Assembly (NCBI RefSeq): GCF_002237595.1
Contig: NZ_CP022529.1
Location: 1-64,000, forward strand
Length of the DNA stretch: 64,000 nucleotides
Direction: 5' to 3'
DNA from: Labrenzia sp. VG12
GTDB lineage: Bacteria > Pseudomonadota > Alphaproteobacteria > Rhizobiales > Stappiaceae
This document shows, in pieces, positions 17,800 to 26,011 of the stretch (the first letter of the stretch is position 1; each line of letters opens with the position of its first letter). The notes below the pieces were generated by a model, which saw only the letters and a program-made list of their open reading frames with translations, made no database searches and was not told the origin of the DNA. The position numbers and the translations under genes were made by a program.

Positions 17800-18915
17800 T
17801 CACGCGCTAAGGGTCTTTTGGGCATGCTCCAGGCCGGTGACCCGGGCAAGGAGCTCGTTGGTGACGGCTCTCGTCCCCATGTCACCGCCGAATTCCATCG
17901 GCCTCAGCGCGTTGTCGTGAAAGCCGCTTTCGACCGCATCATTGATCAGCTCCGCAGCGTCGGTGAGTGCCGGTCTGTCGAGCTTTTCCGCCAGGTAGTC
18001 AAGCATGAGCGCGCCGCTCAAAATGGCAGCCAGCGGATTGGCCTTGTCCTCGCCCATGATGTCCGGCGCACTGCCATGAGCGGGCTGGAACAGGCCAGTT
18101 GTATCGCCGATTTCGCCACAGGCAGCCATGCCCATCCCGCCAACGAGGCCGCCGGCCAGGTCGGACAAGATGTCGCCGAACATGTTTTCCATCACCAGCA
18201 CGTCGAAATCCCACGGTTTTCGAACCAGGTCGAGTGCCATGGCGTCGACGTAGTTGTAGCCAACCGGCACGCCCGGGAAGCCCGTTTTTACCTCGTCGAA
18301 CAGCTGACGGAAGAACGCCATCGATGTGAACACGTTGGCCTTGTCCACGCAGGTCAGATGACCCGGCCGGCCACGTTCCCGGCGTTTTTCAGCAAGGCGG
18401 AAGGCAAAGTCGTGCAGCTTGGTGGTGGTCGCACGGGTGATCCTGAGGATATCCATGACCTCGTCATCGCTGACCACAAGGCTGCGCTTGTGAGCGGCAG
18501 CGGAATAGAAGAGGCCTTCCGTCGACTCCCGCAAGATGACCAGGTCGATGCCGGCGGCTCTGGGATCGGCAAGACGCTGCGGCGCATTCGGATAGGCCTT
18601 GACCGGGCGGACACCGGCATAAAGTCCGAACCGGTCGCGCAGGCGCAGATGTGGCGAGATCTCCGTGCCATCCGCGTGTCGAATGGACGGCAGGCCAATG
18701 GCGCCCAGAAAGATCGCGTCGGCCGCTTCCGCGCGCTCTTCCCCATCAGGTTCGATGTCGCGGCCGGTCTCTGCGAAATAGCTGGCACCGGCCAGGATTT
18801 CATCGTAGACGGGAAGCGGTTGCCCGGTTTTTTCAAGAGCCGCTTCCAAAACGGTCATGGCCGCTTCGGCCACGTCGACGCCGATACCGTCACCTTTGAT
18901 CAGGGCTATTTTCAT
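17800..18915 (-). CDS. Isocitrate/isopropylmalate dehydrogenase family protein
   Basis: 371 residues from the ATG at 18913-18915 (MKIALIKGDGIGVDV), with AGGA about 8 nt upstream. Family marks: the GDGIG start, LRESTEGLFY, the active-site Tyr/Lys region (VDKANVF, YNYVDAMALDLV) and ENMFGDILSDLAGGLVGGMG followed by HGSAPDI. These enzymes oxidise a hydroxy acid at the beta carbon with NAD(P) and metal, often with decarboxylation. It is the last gene of a TRAP-tetronate operon, 10 nt after the decarboxylase, where other organisms have PdxA2 or LtnD/OtnI. I infer that it oxidises a tetronate or its phosphate at C3; tartrate or D-malate dehydrogenase is an alternative. Confidence 0.85.
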   Translation of the reverse strand: MKIALIKGDGIGVDVAEAAMTVLEAALEKTGQPLPVYDEILAGASYFAETGRDIEPDGEERAEAADAIFLGAIGLPSIRHADGTEISPHLRLRDRFGLYAGVRPVKAYPNAPQRLADPRAAGIDLVILRESTEGLFYSAAAHKRSLVVSDDEVMDILRITRATTTKLHDFAFRLAEKRRERGRPGHLTCVDKANVFTSMAFFRQLFDEVKTGFPGVPVGYNYVDAMALDLVRKPWDFDVLVMENMFGDILSDLAGGLVGGMGMAACGEIGDTTGLFQPAHGSAPDIMGEDKANPLAAILSGALMLDYLAEKLDRPALTDAAELINDAVESGFHDNALRPMEFGGDMGTRAVTNELLARVTGLEHAQKTLSA

Positions 18916-18925
18916 CGGAAAATCC

Positions 18926-19573
18926 TTAAGTCCAATCGACGTCGAACCGGTCGACAATCTGTTGTGTTTGGGCCGCGCTCAGGGCGTTTAAAGGCGCGCC
19001 ACGCAGCAAAAGGGCGAGCCGGGCGCTTGCCTCCAGCTCTTCGGTGGCATTGACCGCTGTTGCCAGATCCTTGCCCGCAACGACCGGGCCGTGATTGGCG
19101 AGGATCACCGCGGAACGCTTGCCGTCGAGCTGCCGGACTGCCTCGCCCATTTCCGGGTCGCCCGGTACGAAAAACGGCAACAGTTTAACCTTTCCGAGCA
19201 ACATGATGCCGTAGGCCGTAAGCGGCTGCAGAACGTTGTCCGGATCGACATCTGCAAGGATCGACAGGGCAACGGAGTGACAGGAATGGAGATGCACGAC
19301 TGCGCCGGTCTGCTGGCGGGTCTCGTAAAATGCCGTGTGCAGCGGCAGTTCCTTTGTGGGGGGATCGCCGGAATGAAGCACACCCGACGCCGACAGGTGA
19401 CTGATGCGGTCCGGTTGCAGGAACCCCATTGAAGAACCGGTCGGTGTCACAAGCAAACTTCCATCCGAAAGGCGTACGGAAATATTGCCGGTGGATCCAT
19501 GGCTCAGACCGCGGTCGAAGAGGGATTTCGACAATCTGCAGATCTGTTCGCGGCTGTCTGCGATCTCGCTCAT
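18926..19573 (-). CDS. otnC: Class II aldolase/adducin family, 3-oxo-tetronate 4-phosphate decarboxylase-like
   Basis: 215 residues. The class II aldolase fold is shown by GLSHGSTGNISVRL, TPTGSSMG, the zinc-binding HLHSCHS, and LANHGPVVAGKDL. The start at 19573 overlaps the kinase stop by 4 nt (ATGA). OtnC converts 3-oxo-tetronate 4-phosphate to dihydroxyacetone phosphate and CO2, and the immediate pairing with an OtnK-type kinase supports that assignment. Other class II aldolases (fuculose-1-phosphate, ribulose-5-phosphate epimerase) are less likely in this setting. Confidence 0.88.
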   Translation of the reverse strand: MSEIADSREQICRLSKSLFDRGLSHGSTGNISVRLSDGSLLVTPTGSSMGFLQPDRISHLSASGVLHSGDPPTKELPLHTAFYETRQQTGAVVHLHSCHSVALSILADVDPDNVLQPLTAYGIMLLGKVKLLPFFVPGDPEMGEAVRQLDGKRSAVILANHGPVVAGKDLATAVNATEELEASARLALLLRGAPLNALSAAQTQQIVDRFDVDWT

Positions 19574-20802
19574 TGGGCGCCCTCCAGCACCGCAAGCGCT
19601 TCGGAAAAGAACGTTGGTCCGCCGAAATTACCGGATTTCAACGCCAGTGCGAGTGGCCGCTCGGCGACCTTCAGCGCAGGAACGCCGGGGGCGATCCTTG
19701 GGCCGATTTCCAGGCTGTTGGCCTGTAACCCGGAAACGACGGCACCGGATGTTTCACCACCTGCAACGACGATCCTCTTGACGCCTGCCTGGGACAATGC
19801 GGCCGCCAGGTTGGCAAACAGGCGCTCGATTGCCGCAGCGCTCCGCTCGCGGCCAAACCTTTCCTGCGCCAGCGAGACGACTTTCGGATCGGCGGAAGAA
19901 TAGATAAGGGGCGGGCGCTCCTGCTTGAGGGTCCACTCGACCAACTCCTGCAGCGACAGTCTGTCGGCGATGATGTCGTCGGCAACAAGCTCTCGCGACG
20001 GGGCCTGGTCCTTGTAGACAGCAACCTGTTCCCGGGTTGCGGTGGAGCAGGAGCCGGACAGAACGACCGCCTCGCCCGAGACGCCAGCCCAGCCCGAGTT
20101 CGACGCCTCAAAGCCGAAATTCTGCGGCAAGCCGAGCGCAATGCCGGAACCTCCCGTCAGCAGTTTCCGCTCTGCGGCGGCACGTCCGAGCGTTCTCAGA
20201 TCATCGTCGCGAATGGCATCGACGATCATCATCGCCTTTCCTGCCTTTCTTGCCTCTCCGTCCAGGTCGTCAGCGCCGCGCCACACTGCGTCGATGGGCA
20301 CATGACCGACAGACCAGGAGGTCTGCCGTTGCAGGACCCGTCGCAGATCCGGATCGTACATCGGTGTCAGCGGATGGTTCTCCATGCCGCTTTCATTCAA
20401 AAGCCTGTCCTTCACGAACAGGTGGCCCTGATAGACGGAGCGTCCGTTTTCCGGAAAGGCCGGACAGACGAGAACATTGGTCTCGCCGAGCCGGTCAGCG
20501 AGCGCTTCGGTCACCGGGCCGACATTGCCCTTGTCCGTGGAATCGAATGTCGAGCAGATCTTGAAGACAATCTGCGTGCAGCCCTGATCAAGCAACCAGT
20601 CGCAGGCCTTAAGCGATTGGGTTATCGCATCGCGCGCCGGTTCCGTACGCGACTTCAGGCTGATGATGCCGGCCTCAACGCCGTGTCCGGATGGATGGTC
20701 CGGAATCCCGACATACTGGACGGACGGCATGCCTCCTTCCGACAGCATCAGGGCAATGTCGGACGCTCCGGTGAAGTCATCGGCTATGACACCGAGTTTC
20801 AT
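19570..20802 (-). CDS. otnK: Four-carbon acid sugar kinase (DUF1537), 3-oxo-tetronate kinase-like
   Basis: 410 residues. The N-terminal domain begins MKLGVIADDFTGASDIA, the DUF1537 signature, and has FKICSTFDSTDKGNVGPV, the substrate-loop pattern of OtnK. The C-terminal nucleotide-binding domain has VVLSGSCSTATREQ and VVAGGETSGAVV. It phosphorylates the 4-hydroxyl of a four-carbon acid sugar using ATP. It overlaps the downstream decarboxylase and the upstream hydrolase by 4 nt each, so the three are translationally coupled. D-threonate/D-erythronate kinases (DtnK/DenK) are sister families and cannot be excluded. Confidence 0.9.
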   Translation of the reverse strand: MKLGVIADDFTGASDIALMLSEGGMPSVQYVGIPDHPSGHGVEAGIISLKSRTEPARDAITQSLKACDWLLDQGCTQIVFKICSTFDSTDKGNVGPVTEALADRLGETNVLVCPAFPENGRSVYQGHLFVKDRLLNESGMENHPLTPMYDPDLRRVLQRQTSWSVGHVPIDAVWRGADDLDGEARKAGKAMMIVDAIRDDDLRTLGRAAAERKLLTGGSGIALGLPQNFGFEASNSGWAGVSGEAVVLSGSCSTATREQVAVYKDQAPSRELVADDIIADRLSLQELVEWTLKQERPPLIYSSADPKVVSLAQERFGRERSAAAIERLFANLAAALSQAGVKRIVVAGGETSGAVVSGLQANSLEIGPRIAPGVPALKVAERPLALALKSGNFGGPTFFSEALAVLEGAQ

Positions 20803-21596
20803 GATCCAATCCCTTTCAGCGGTCCGCGGTCCAGCCGGACAATGTGATCCGGGCCGTGTGAGGGGAAAAGCTCACGCACCAGGGGGTCGTGCCCCGGAAT
20901 GACCAGGTCATTCGAACTGGCGAGGGACTGGATGATCGAAAATCCTCTGAACATGTCGTCCAGGTCGACGACAATCGGGAAAGGTTTCCCTTCCAGAAAA
21001 TTCTCGTAGTAGTGCGAGGCATCGGAGGCAAGGCACATCCAGCCTGCGTCTGTCAGAACGCGTACGACCTGAAGGCCCTTGCTGTGACCGCCGGTCCTGT
21101 GCACCGTGACGCCTTCACGAACGTCGCCGTCGCCGTCGTGAAAGATGACGCGGCCCGAATAAAGCCGTTGCACGGCCTCGCAGACATGGTCGGCCGTGAA
21201 AGGGGCATTGAGCGTGCCGTGGCACATGCAGGGCCCTGTGGCGAAGGCCATTTCTGCAGCTTGCAGGTGAATGGTCGCATTGGGAAAGTGCTTCAGGCCA
21301 CCAGCATGGTCATAGTGAAGATGCGTGACGATGATGGTGCCGATATCCTCCGGCTGGAGACCGAGAGGTGCCAGCGCCTCCACAGGGTTCAGCCGGATGG
21401 GCCGGCCGCGCCGGTCACCTTCCTCGCTGTCATATCCCGTGTCGACCAGAAGGACGTCACTGCCCCGGCGAAGAACCCACATGAAGTAGTCCATGTCATG
21501 GGGCTGGTCGTGATTGTCATCGAACAGAAAGCTGTCCTTGCGCGTGCGCGCATTCCGGTCTGCATATTTGACTGCAAAAACTTCCCAGGGTGTCAT
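20799..21596 (-). CDS. Metallo-beta-lactamase-fold hydrolase (N-acyl homoserine lactonase-like family)
   Basis: 265 residues. The zinc motif HLHYDHAGG (HxHxDH) is preceded by VLLVDTGYD and followed by TGGHSKGLQVV and LASDASHYYEN, the layout of AiiA-type lactonases; no signal peptide. Within a sugar-acid operon the more likely role is hydrolysis of a sugar lactone to the acid, not quorum quenching. Stop and start overlaps of 4 nt tie it to the genes on both sides. The lactonase role is inference from fold and context. Confidence 0.82.
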   Translation of the reverse strand: MTPWEVFAVKYADRNARTRKDSFLFDDNHDQPHDMDYFMWVLRRGSDVLLVDTGYDSEEGDRRGRPIRLNPVEALAPLGLQPEDIGTIIVTHLHYDHAGGLKHFPNATIHLQAAEMAFATGPCMCHGTLNAPFTADHVCEAVQRLYSGRVIFHDGDGDVREGVTVHRTGGHSKGLQVVRVLTDAGWMCLASDASHYYENFLEGKPFPIVVDLDDMFRGFSIIQSLASSNDLVIPGHDPLVRELFPSHGPDHIVRLDRGPLKGIGS

Positions 21597-21883
21597 TGGG
21601 CTACCTGCAAATATGTGCGGACCGTCTTCTCCCGGATCATGTCGGCAACCGCGGCATCAAAGCTCAGGAAATGTGCCGTTTGAAGATGAGCCTTGAAGGC
21701 CGCTTCGTCATCATAGATCTCGTAGAGAAAAACGTCGTGAGGTCTGGCCGCATCGCAGCAGACATCGAATTGCCGGCAACCGGGCTCCAAACGCATGGAG
21801 GCCTGGGCGTTGTCGATCATGAGGGGCATGAAGGCATCCATCTGCCCCTCCTTGATCTGAAACAGCACTGTGACTGCGAACAT
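21593..21883 (-). CDS. Antibiotic biosynthesis monooxygenase (ABM)-fold protein
   Basis: 96 residues from the ATG at 21881-21883 (MFAVTVLFQIKEG); GAGGAG lies 10 nt upstream. Compact ferredoxin-like ABM fold: the conserved pattern of EPGCRQFDV, then FLYEIYDDEAAFKAHLQTAHF, as in YgiN-like proteins. Often annotated as a quinol monooxygenase, but many operon-borne ABM proteins act as small isomerase or mutarotase-like partners; similar small proteins sit in rhamnose and sugar-acid operons. Role here unknown. Confidence 0.82.
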   Translation of the reverse strand: MFAVTVLFQIKEGQMDAFMPLMIDNAQASMRLEPGCRQFDVCCDAARPHDVFLYEIYDDEAAFKAHLQTAHFLSFDAAVADMIREKTVRTYLQVAQ

Positions 21884-21897
21884 TTCTTGCTTTCTCC

Positions 21898-23181
21898 TCA
21901 CCGGAACAGATGCACCATACCCATGGAAACGATGGGGAAGTAAGTGACGGCGAGCAGGGCTGCGATGGCGGCTGCGTAAAGCAAGGCCATTTTCCGGGCG
22001 ATCGATAGCACCCCGACGCCCGAGATCCGGGACGCGACATAGAGCGTTGCTCCGACCGGTGGCGTGAACAGGCCGACCGCTACGTTACAGGTCATGATCA
22101 CACCGAGATGGACCGGATCGATACCGAAGGCCTGGGCCGTCGGCAGGAACAGCGGGGCGGTCAGAAGGATCGCCGGCACCGGATCCAGCACCAGGCCGAG
22201 CACCAGAAGGACGATGTTGACCAGCAGCAGGAACATCCAGGGACTGGAGGAAAAGTCCTGCACGAAGCCGACCAGGATCTGCGGCATCTGCTCCAGGGTG
22301 ATCAGCCAGCCGAGCACGGTGGTTGCACCGATCACCACCATGACGACGGCGCTGGTGACGAAACTGTCGATCAAAAGACGCGGCAGGTCCTTAAGTTTGA
22401 AGTCCCGGTAAATCACGGTGGTCACGAAAAGACCGTAGACCACTGCGAGGGCGGCGGCTTCGGTCGGGGTAACCCAGCCGGTGAAGATCCCGCCCAGGAT
22501 GACGACCGGCATGAACAGTGCCGGAGCCGTGCCGATGAAGGAACTGGTCAGTTCCTTGAAGGTCGTGGTCCGTCCGCCCGGGTCGCAATTGGTCGATTTG
22601 CCGACATAGTAGCAAACGGCCATGAACATGGCACCGAAGAGTATGCCGGGAACCATGCCGGCGATAAACAGGTCCGCAACCGAGACATTGCCGACAAAGC
22701 CGTAGATCAGCATCGGGATCGACGGCGGGATAATGATGCCGATGGTCCCGGCGGCTGCCACGAGCCCCGCCGCGAATGCGGTGTTGTATCCCTCGCGGGA
22801 CATGTTCTTGATCATCACCGAGCCGATGGCGGCGCTATCTGCAATGGCAGAACCGGAGATGCCGCCGAAAATCATGGAAGCGCCGACAACGACCATGCCG
22901 AGCCCGCCGGCCATGAAGCCGAAGGCGGCACGTGCGAAACCGATGATGCGCAGGCCGACACCGCCGCGGCTCATCATTTCACCGGCAACGATGAAGAGCG
23001 GGATTGCAAGAAAGTGGTTCGGTTCGACCCCGCCGATGAAATTCAGGAAAAGCGCCTGCAGCGGGTAGCCGAGATCGAAGACGATAATAGGCAAGACGGC
23101 CGTGATCAGGATCGCCCAGACCAGGGGAATGCCGAGAAAGACAGAGGTCAGAAAGACCGCAACGACAAAGAGCAGGATCAT
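21898..23181 (-). CDS. TRAP transporter large permease (DctM family)
   Basis: 427 residues, about 12 hydrophobic segments. Typical DctM marks: FLGIPLVWAILITAVLP at the start, PLFIVAGEMMSRGGVG, GGISGSAIADSAAIGSVMI and AGLVAAAGTIGIIIPPSIPM. It forms the sodium-driven channel with the small DctQ-like subunit, whose stop it overlaps by 4 nt. Confidence 0.95.
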   Translation of the reverse strand: MILLFVVAVFLTSVFLGIPLVWAILITAVLPIIVFDLGYPLQALFLNFIGGVEPNHFLAIPLFIVAGEMMSRGGVGLRIIGFARAAFGFMAGGLGMVVVGASMIFGGISGSAIADSAAIGSVMIKNMSREGYNTAFAAGLVAAAGTIGIIIPPSIPMLIYGFVGNVSVADLFIAGMVPGILFGAMFMAVCYYVGKSTNCDPGGRTTTFKELTSSFIGTAPALFMPVVILGGIFTGWVTPTEAAALAVVYGLFVTTVIYRDFKLKDLPRLLIDSFVTSAVVMVVIGATTVLGWLITLEQMPQILVGFVQDFSSSPWMFLLLVNIVLLVLGLVLDPVPAILLTAPLFLPTAQAFGIDPVHLGVIMTCNVAVGLFTPPVGATLYVASRISGVGVLSIARKMALLYAAAIAALLAVTYFPIVSMGMVHLFR

Positions 23182-23708
23182 GACAGGGCCTCGCCGCCAT
23201 CGGAATGGGTGGCATGGGGCACAACAGGGTTCTTGATGTCATACACCATGTTGTAAAGGTGGAAGATCAGCGACAGCGTCATGCCGGCGGGCATCGAGGC
23301 GTACAGCAGTCCGACCGGCCAGTAGAGCACGGTGGTTTTCTGCGCCCAGGTGTGGGCGGAGATGTTGTAGCCGGTATAGATCAGGCTGATCAGCAGAACG
23401 GCGATGATGACGTCGATCCCGATGGACAGGATCCGCTGACCGGTATGCGGTATCAGCTTCTCGACAACTTCGGTGACCCGCATATGGGCGCCGCGTGCGA
23501 TCGCGGCCGCACAGCCGAAGAATGTGCTCCACAGCAGCAGGAAACTGGTGACCTCAAGTGACCAGGCAAGGTCGAAGCCGGCAAAACCGCGCAGCGAAGC
23601 GTTGCAGAACACCAGGGCCACGATGGCAAAGCCGCCAAGCGCCAGGCAAAAGTCGACCATGTGGCTGAGCCAGCGCAGCGCAGCCGGATAATGCTCTCGG
23701 TAATCCAA
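23178..23708 (-). CDS. TRAP transporter small permease (DctQ family)
   Basis: 176 residues with four membrane segments; the conserved LEVTSFLLLWSTFFGCAAAIARGAHMRV is the usual DctQ pattern. I prefer a TTG start at 23706-23708, which has AAGAGAAGAG just upstream. The longer GTG frame at 23762 would translate through the terminator-like hairpin at 23732-23753 and add a sequence unlike the family. Confidence 0.88.
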   Translation of the reverse strand: MDYREHYPAALRWLSHMVDFCLALGGFAIVALVFCNASLRGFAGFDLAWSLEVTSFLLLWSTFFGCAAAIARGAHMRVTEVVEKLIPHTGQRILSIGIDVIIAVLLISLIYTGYNISAHTWAQKTTVLYWPVGLLYASMPAGMTLSLIFHLYNMVYDIKNPVVPHATHSDGGEALS

Positions 23709-23731
23709 GGCTCTTCTCTTTTTAAGAAAGG

Positions 23732-23753
23732 GCCGGAACCCGAAGGTTCCGGC
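23732..23753 (-). terminator. Intercistronic hairpin with UUCG tetraloop between dctP and dctQ
   Basis: On the minus strand GCCGGAACC-TTCG-GGTTCCGGC: a 9-bp perfect stem closed by the extra-stable UUCG loop, followed by CCTTTCTT. It sits between the binding-protein stop (23776) and the small-permease start. It probably acts as a partial terminator or mRNA stabiliser that keeps binding-protein expression above that of the membrane subunits. Confidence 0.8.
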
Positions 23754-23775
23754 TAGGTTCACTCAGAATGCTTGA

Positions 23776-24789
23776 TCAGTTCTGAGCCGGGAGTTTTTCG
23801 CGGATGGCAGCGGCATCTGCGAGGATCTTGTCGACGGCTTCGGCGCCATAGACATCCTTGGCCTTGGCGTAGACCGGTTGGACGGCCTCGCGGAACGGTC
23901 CGATCTCCGGAACGCTGACCGTCGCGCCGGCTTCCTGCATTTCGGTCAGCTGGCTGTCGACGGAGCTCTTGACGAGGTCACGGCTGAAAGCTGCGGATTC
24001 AGCCGCCGCTTTCAGAACAGCTTCCTTGTCCTCATCGGAGAAGGACTGCCAGGTTTTTTCCGCAATCGTCAGCGGCAGCGGGCTGTAGACGTGCCGGGTC
24101 AGGGTGATGTTCGGCGCGACTTCGTAAAAGCGCAGGGACTTGATGGTGTCGACCGGGTTTTCCTGGCCGTTGACAATGCCCTGCTGGATCGAGATGTAGA
24201 CGTCGGTGATGGGCATGACGACGGTCTGGAAACCGATGGCTTCCATCGACCAGCGGATCATGTCGTTCGGGAAAACCCGCATCTTCATGGATTCCGCGTC
24301 TGTCGGAGACGCCAGCGGTTCATTGGTGGTGAAGCTGCGGAAACCGGCTTCCCAGGTGCTCAGAACCCGGAACCCTTTTTCCGGAAGCTTGTCGAACTCG
24401 CCCTGAAGCCACTCGGAATTGTCGTAAAGCTCCCAGCCCTGCTCGTAGGTGTCGACCAGGAACGGCATCGCCGTCAGGTTCAGCGAGGGCAGGTGGGTTG
24501 CATAGCTGCCGGTTGCGGAGACGGTGAAATCGACACCGCCGAGCTGCAGAAGCTCAATCGCCTTCGGGTCGTTGGCCAGCTGGCCGGACGGGAAGATCTG
24601 CACTTCATAGCGACCATCCGTGTACTCGGCGACTTTTTCAGCAAACACCTCGGCCGCCGCCTGGCGGGAACCGCCGGGATTGTCCGTGTGGCTGAAGCGC
24701 AGCGTTTCGGCGGCTTCGGCGCCTCCGATGCCGGCGGCCAGGATCGCCGCGCTCAAAAGCAGGCGGTTGAGTGATTTCTTGTCAAGCAT
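23776..24789 (-). CDS. TRAP transporter substrate-binding protein (DctP family)
   Basis: 337 residues from the ATG at 24787-24789, with GGAGGAG 6 nt upstream. Signal peptide through GIGGAEAAE, then TLRFSHTDNPGGSRQAA. DctP marks: EVQIFPSGQLANDPKAIELLQLGGVD, the arginine carboxylate clamp region MKMRVFPNDMIRW and VYISIQQGIVNGQENP. The conserved arginine means the ligand carries a carboxylate, which fits a sugar acid. It is the first gene of an eight-gene operon continuing to the catabolic enzymes. Confidence 0.95.
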   Translation of the reverse strand: MLDKKSLNRLLLSAAILAAGIGGAEAAETLRFSHTDNPGGSRQAAAEVFAEKVAEYTDGRYEVQIFPSGQLANDPKAIELLQLGGVDFTVSATGSYATHLPSLNLTAMPFLVDTYEQGWELYDNSEWLQGEFDKLPEKGFRVLSTWEAGFRSFTTNEPLASPTDAESMKMRVFPNDMIRWSMEAIGFQTVVMPITDVYISIQQGIVNGQENPVDTIKSLRFYEVAPNITLTRHVYSPLPLTIAEKTWQSFSDEDKEAVLKAAAESAAFSRDLVKSSVDSQLTEMQEAGATVSVPEIGPFREAVQPVYAKAKDVYGAEAVDKILADAAAIREKLPAQN

Positions 24790-24840
24790 TTCGGTCTCCT
24801 CCGACGGCCGCTTCAAGGCCGTATCGATTTACACATTCGA

Positions 24841-24854
24841 TTGCGTATACGTAA
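24841..24854. promoter_or_regulatory. Operator-like palindrome between the TRAP operon and the divergent dehydrogenase
   Basis: TTGCGTATACGTAA, 12 of 14 positions symmetric, about 50 bp upstream of dctP and 120 bp upstream of the plus-strand gene. The GTATAC core resembles GntR/FCD operators, and a GntR/FCD regulator is encoded at 26004-26678. Confidence 0.55.
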
Positions 24855-24973
24855 ATCAATCCCTTGTCAACTTGGCGAATGTCGACTATCAAAAAATCCA
24901 TTGTTCGCCGGAGACCCGGTGCAATACGCGGGCTAAGCTGCAAGGCAGCCCTGGATCAGGAGTTTGAAAAAAG

Positions 24974-26011
24974 ATGAAAAACGGCGCGGACACCTTGCGG
25001 GTTGCCTGTCTGGGGGCCGGATACTTCGCGCAGTTTCACTATGACGCCTGGCGGCGCTGCAATCGTGTGCGCCTGGTCGGGGCTTGCGACAACGACCGTG
25101 ACAAGGCCAAGGCGACCGGATTGACCGCGTTTGGCGAGCTGGACTGCATGCTGAAGATGGCCAAGCCTGATCTGCTCGACATCATCACGCCGCCGTCGAC
25201 ACACAGGGCCGCCATCTGTCAGGCCATCGATCATGGCGTGAAGGCGATCATCTGCCAGAAACCGTTCTGCACGTCCCTGGAAGAGGCGCGGACTGTGACG
25301 GAAATCGCCGAGGCGGCCGGTGTCACCATCGTCATTCACGAGAATTTCCGGTTCCAGCCCTGGTACCGGACCATACGCCAGGCCCTCGACCGGCAACTGA
25401 TCGGCGATCTGTTACAGCTGACCTTCCGTCTGCGCACCGGAGACGGACAGGGACCTAGAGCCTATCTCGATCGGCAGCCCTACTTTCAGGAAATGCCAAA
25501 GCTGCTGATTCACGAAACCGGTGTGCACTGGATCGATACGTTTCGTTATCTGCTTGGCGAGCCGGCCGCGGTTTACGCAGACCTGCGCAAGCTCAACCCC
25601 GTGATCAAGGGGGAAGACGCCGGGTACTTCATCTTCGACTATGACAATGGCGTGCGTGCTCTGTTCGACGGCAACCGGCTGCTGGATCATGCCGCTGAAA
25701 ACTGCCGAACGACACTGGGAGAGGCTCTGGTTGAAGGCACCAGGGGCACGTTGTTGCTGCAGGGAGACGGGTCTGTTCACGTTCGTCATTTCGGTGATCG
25801 GAAGTCCACAGTTCTGCTGGCTGCACAGGACTGGTCCGGCTTTGGCGGTGACTGCGTCAAGAATCTGATAAGCCATGTTATTGACGGACTGCTCGACGGA
25901 ACGCCGCTGGAGAACGAAGCGCGGGACTATCTCAAGGTGATCGCCATCGAACAGGCAATCTACGAGTCGGACAGTTTGGGACGGAAAATCCGGGAGCTTG
26001 GCCATGCTTGA
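24974..26011 (+). CDS. Gfo/Idh/MocA family oxidoreductase
   Basis: 345 residues; AGGAG about 12 nt before the ATG. The Rossmann part has CLGAGYFAQFHYDAW and DIITPPSTH; the EKP equivalent is ICQKPFC, an unusual Q-K-P-F-C. The C-terminal part has LLIHETGVHWIDTFRYLLG, with the catalytic-region histidines. It probably oxidises a sugar to its lactone, or reverses that, feeding the lactonase-like hydrolase and the OtnK/OtnC steps of the divergent operon. The GntR gene follows with an 8-nt overlap. Confidence 0.87.
   Translation: MKNGADTLRVACLGAGYFAQFHYDAWRRCNRVRLVGACDNDRDKAKATGLTAFGELDCMLKMAKPDLLDIITPPSTHRAAICQAIDHGVKAIICQKPFCTSLEEARTVTEIAEAAGVTIVIHENFRFQPWYRTIRQALDRQLIGDLLQLTFRLRTGDGQGPRAYLDRQPYFQEMPKLLIHETGVHWIDTFRYLLGEPAAVYADLRKLNPVIKGEDAGYFIFDYDNGVRALFDGNRLLDHAAENCRTTLGEALVEGTRGTLLLQGDGSVHVRHFGDRKSTVLLAAQDWSGFGGDCVKNLISHVIDGLLDGTPLENEARDYLKVIAIEQAIYESDSLGRKIRELGHA

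Noticed and set aside
22108..23256. 382-codon plus-strand frame opposite dctM
   Set aside because: Very rich in His, Asp and Gly, as expected for the reverse of a hydrophobic membrane protein; dctM is certain.
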